Part shown: piece by piece, positions 62,635 to 64,000 of the stretch
Layout: each line of letters opens with the position of its first letter
Numbering within the stretch: the first letter of the stretch is position 1
Source of the DNA: Maricaulis sp039978735
Lineage (GTDB): Bacteria; Pseudomonadota; Alphaproteobacteria; Caulobacterales; Maricaulaceae
Length of the DNA: 64,000 bases
Reading direction: 5' to 3'
Assembly (NCBI RefSeq): GCF_039978735.1
Contig: NZ_JBDWAS010000001.1
Span: 1-64,000 of the forward strand
Made by a program: the position numbers and the translations under genes
Notes under the pieces: model-generated
Told to the model about the DNA's origin: nothing
The model's database searches: none
What the model saw: only the letters and a program-made list of their open reading frames with translations

Positions 62635-64000
62635 CTAAACCACCGGCAGCCGCACGGCGAAGACCGTTCCCGCCTCGTCGCTCCCGACAAGTTCGACATC
62701 GCCGCCATGGGCGCGGGCGAGTTCGCGGGCGATGGAGAGGCCGAGGCCGGTGCCGCCCTTGCGGACCGAGCCTGAGAATGCCTCGAACAGCCGCTCGCGC
62801 GCCCTGGGCGGCAGGCCGGGACCTGTATCGCGGATCTGGATGACGGCCTGGCCGTCCACAAGGCTTGAAGTCGCGGCAAGCGCGCGCTCACCGGCCTGTT
62901 CCTGCATCGCCTGGATGGCGTTGCGGCACAGGTTGAGAAACAGGCGGTGCGCCTGGTCCGGATCGGCATCCAGCAGCAGCGTGTCCGCGACCTGGTTGTC
63001 CCAGCTGACGCCGGAGCCCGCCAGACCGGCATCGGCCACCACCTCGTCCAGCAGTGCCCGCGCCGGCACGGCAGCCCGCACCGGCGGTGTTTCCTCGGCC
63101 CGGCCGTATTGCAGCGTCGCCTCGCACAGGCGGATCCCGCGATCGACGGCGCGCACCAGCCGCTCGCCCATCTTGCGCACCCGCCCGTCGCTCTCGGTCG
63201 CCAGACGGTCGGAGACCAGCTGGGCGCTGGCGAGCACATTGCGCAGATCGTGATTGATCTTGGCGACAGCCCCGCCAAGCGCGGCGAGGCGTTCGCGCTG
63301 GTGCAATGCCTGACGGATATCCGCCTGCATGCGCGCGAGTTCTGCCTCGGCCTGGCCGATCTCGGTGCGCGCGCCCGACGGCCGGATCGCACGCGCGGGA
63401 TCGGACGGGTCGGCACTGAAATGCGTCATTGCCGCCGCCAGCCGCCGCATCGGGCGCACGAAGAGATAGAAGAGCGCGGCATAGATCACCGCCCCGGCGA
63501 TCGCGGCCCCGATGCTGGCCCACACCAGCAGCCAGCGCGAGAAGGCGTGCAATTCCGCCCGCAGCGGCGTTTCGCGCACAATCACGTCGATCGTCTCGCC
63601 CGGCGCGCCCATCGGCTCGGCCCGGATGCGCAGCAGCCGGCCCGGCGGGGCGAACAGGACATCGACCGTGTCGCGAAGATGGGTGAACCAGCCGGCCTTG
63701 CGCAGATCGGTCTCCACCAGCCCCTCGCCGATCGGACCGGAATAAAGCACCAGCTCGTTCATGCCGTCGCGCACGCGGGACACCGCCACGGCGTCAGCGC
63801 CCATCAGCAGCGCCCGCACCTCGTCCTCGCCCAGCGCCCCGCCCGGCGCCACATCGGCCGCCAGCGCGGCCAGGTGCGCCGCCTCGGCACGGTCGCTCAT
63901 CCATTGCATGCGGAAGCCGGCAGCGGCCGGAAAATAGATCAGCGCCACGCCGGCCGCGATCAGGCCCAGCGTGACCATCAGCAATTGTCCGGGCAGGCTG
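62635..64000 (-). CDS. Sensor histidine kinase (3' part; gene start outside window)
   Basis: The frame is open to the window edge, about 454 codons. It has an N-terminal membrane helix (TLGLIAAGVALIYFPAAAGF), a periplasmic region and a second helix (VWASIGAAIAGAVIYAALFYLFV). The HisKA-type phospho-acceptor is in AKINHDLRNVLASA, with the N box LFLNLCRNAIQAM, G1 IQIRDTGPGLP and G2 GTGLGLSIA. It is likely an inner-membrane sensor; no response regulator is in view. The stop is at 62635-62637. Confidence 0.92.
   Translation of the reverse strand, partial: SLPGQLLMVTLGLIAAGVALIYFPAAAGFRMQWMSDRAEAAHLAALAADVAPGGALGEDEVRALLMGADAVAVSRVRDGMNELVLYSGPIGEGLVETDLRKAGWFTHLRDTVDVLFAPPGRLLRIRAEPMGAPGETIDVIVRETPLRAELHAFSRWLLVWASIGAAIAGAVIYAALFYLFVRPMRRLAAAMTHFSADPSDPARAIRPSGARTEIGQAEAELARMQADIRQALHQRERLAALGGAVAKINHDLRNVLASAQLVSDRLATESDGRVRKMGERLVRAVDRGIRLCEATLQYGRAEETPPVRAAVPARALLDEVVADAGLAGSGVSWDNQVADTLLLDADPDQAHRLFLNLCRNAIQAMQEQAGERALAATSSLVDGQAVIQIRDTGPGLPPRARERLFEAFSGSVRKGGTGLGLSIARELARAHGGDVELVGSDEAGTVFAVRLPVV

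Overview
The window is a stretch of high-GC chromosome from an alphaproteobacterium. It is probably an aquatic, prosthecate-type lineage (Maricaulales/Hyphomonadaceae or close relatives in Caulobacterales). That placement is an inference from gene content: a DnaJ-like protein/CobS/CobT neighbourhood with BolA nearby, UrcA proteins, CarD with an RpoH2-type sigma factor, FdxA, a Suv3-like helicase with an S4 protein, a ligase-associated helicase with PdeM, and ubiquinone biosynthesis. Gene density is high, many pairs overlap by 4 bp, and most intergenic gaps are short. I see no prophage, insertion sequence, CRISPR array or rRNA operon.

Region by region. Positions 1-4100 hold pdeM and a ligase-associated DEXH helicase, set among hairpin repeat elements. 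Positions 4270-8430 hold an unrecognised protein, an MscS channel, a small membrane protein, a degenerate receiver protein and two overlapping hotdog thioesterases. Positions 8620-10490 hold four consecutive urcA-family genes, an unusual local amplification. Positions 10580-14390 hold a MATE exporter, pyrD, a DUF952 gene, a probable orphan small RNA and a LexA-like regulator with an inactivated peptidase site. Positions 14440-22650 hold a P450, accA, an xerD unit that includes a 46-residue membrane protein, and an aroK-aroB-corC operon. Positions 22650-25810 hold a lipoprotein, bolA, an M14 carboxypeptidase and a J-domain protein.

Positions 26100-36100 carry the cobaltochelatase genes cobS and cobT, split by about 5.4 kb of accessory genes: a DUF1993 gene, an arsR-arsI-acr3-arsC arsenic operon, an isolated flagellin, a secreted hydrolase and a small conserved protein. 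A soluble PAS-PAS chemoreceptor with an AT-rich leader sits between the J-domain gene and cobS. Positions 36100-46130 hold a phytase-like esterase, an amidohydrolase, rpmB, a DUF3108 protein, then a same-strand run of helicase, S4 protein, TerB, fdxA, carD and rpoH2. Upstream of rpoH2 is a TGATCC-N18-TAAGA match to the sigma-E (ECF11/ChrR) promoter known from Rhodobacter, which suggests singlet-oxygen control.

Positions 46200-64000 hold a nuclease-like lipoprotein, a minimal chemoreceptor signalling domain, an orphan protein, a cupin, tRNA-Arg(CCU), DUF418, pgeF-selO, an esterase, a cysteine-rich repeat protein, an acyl-CoA synthetase operon, an internally duplicated DUF417 membrane protein, a frameshifted membrane-anchored gene, tRNA-Leu(CAA), exoD, dsbB-coq7 and the 3' part of a histidine kinase gene that runs off the window.
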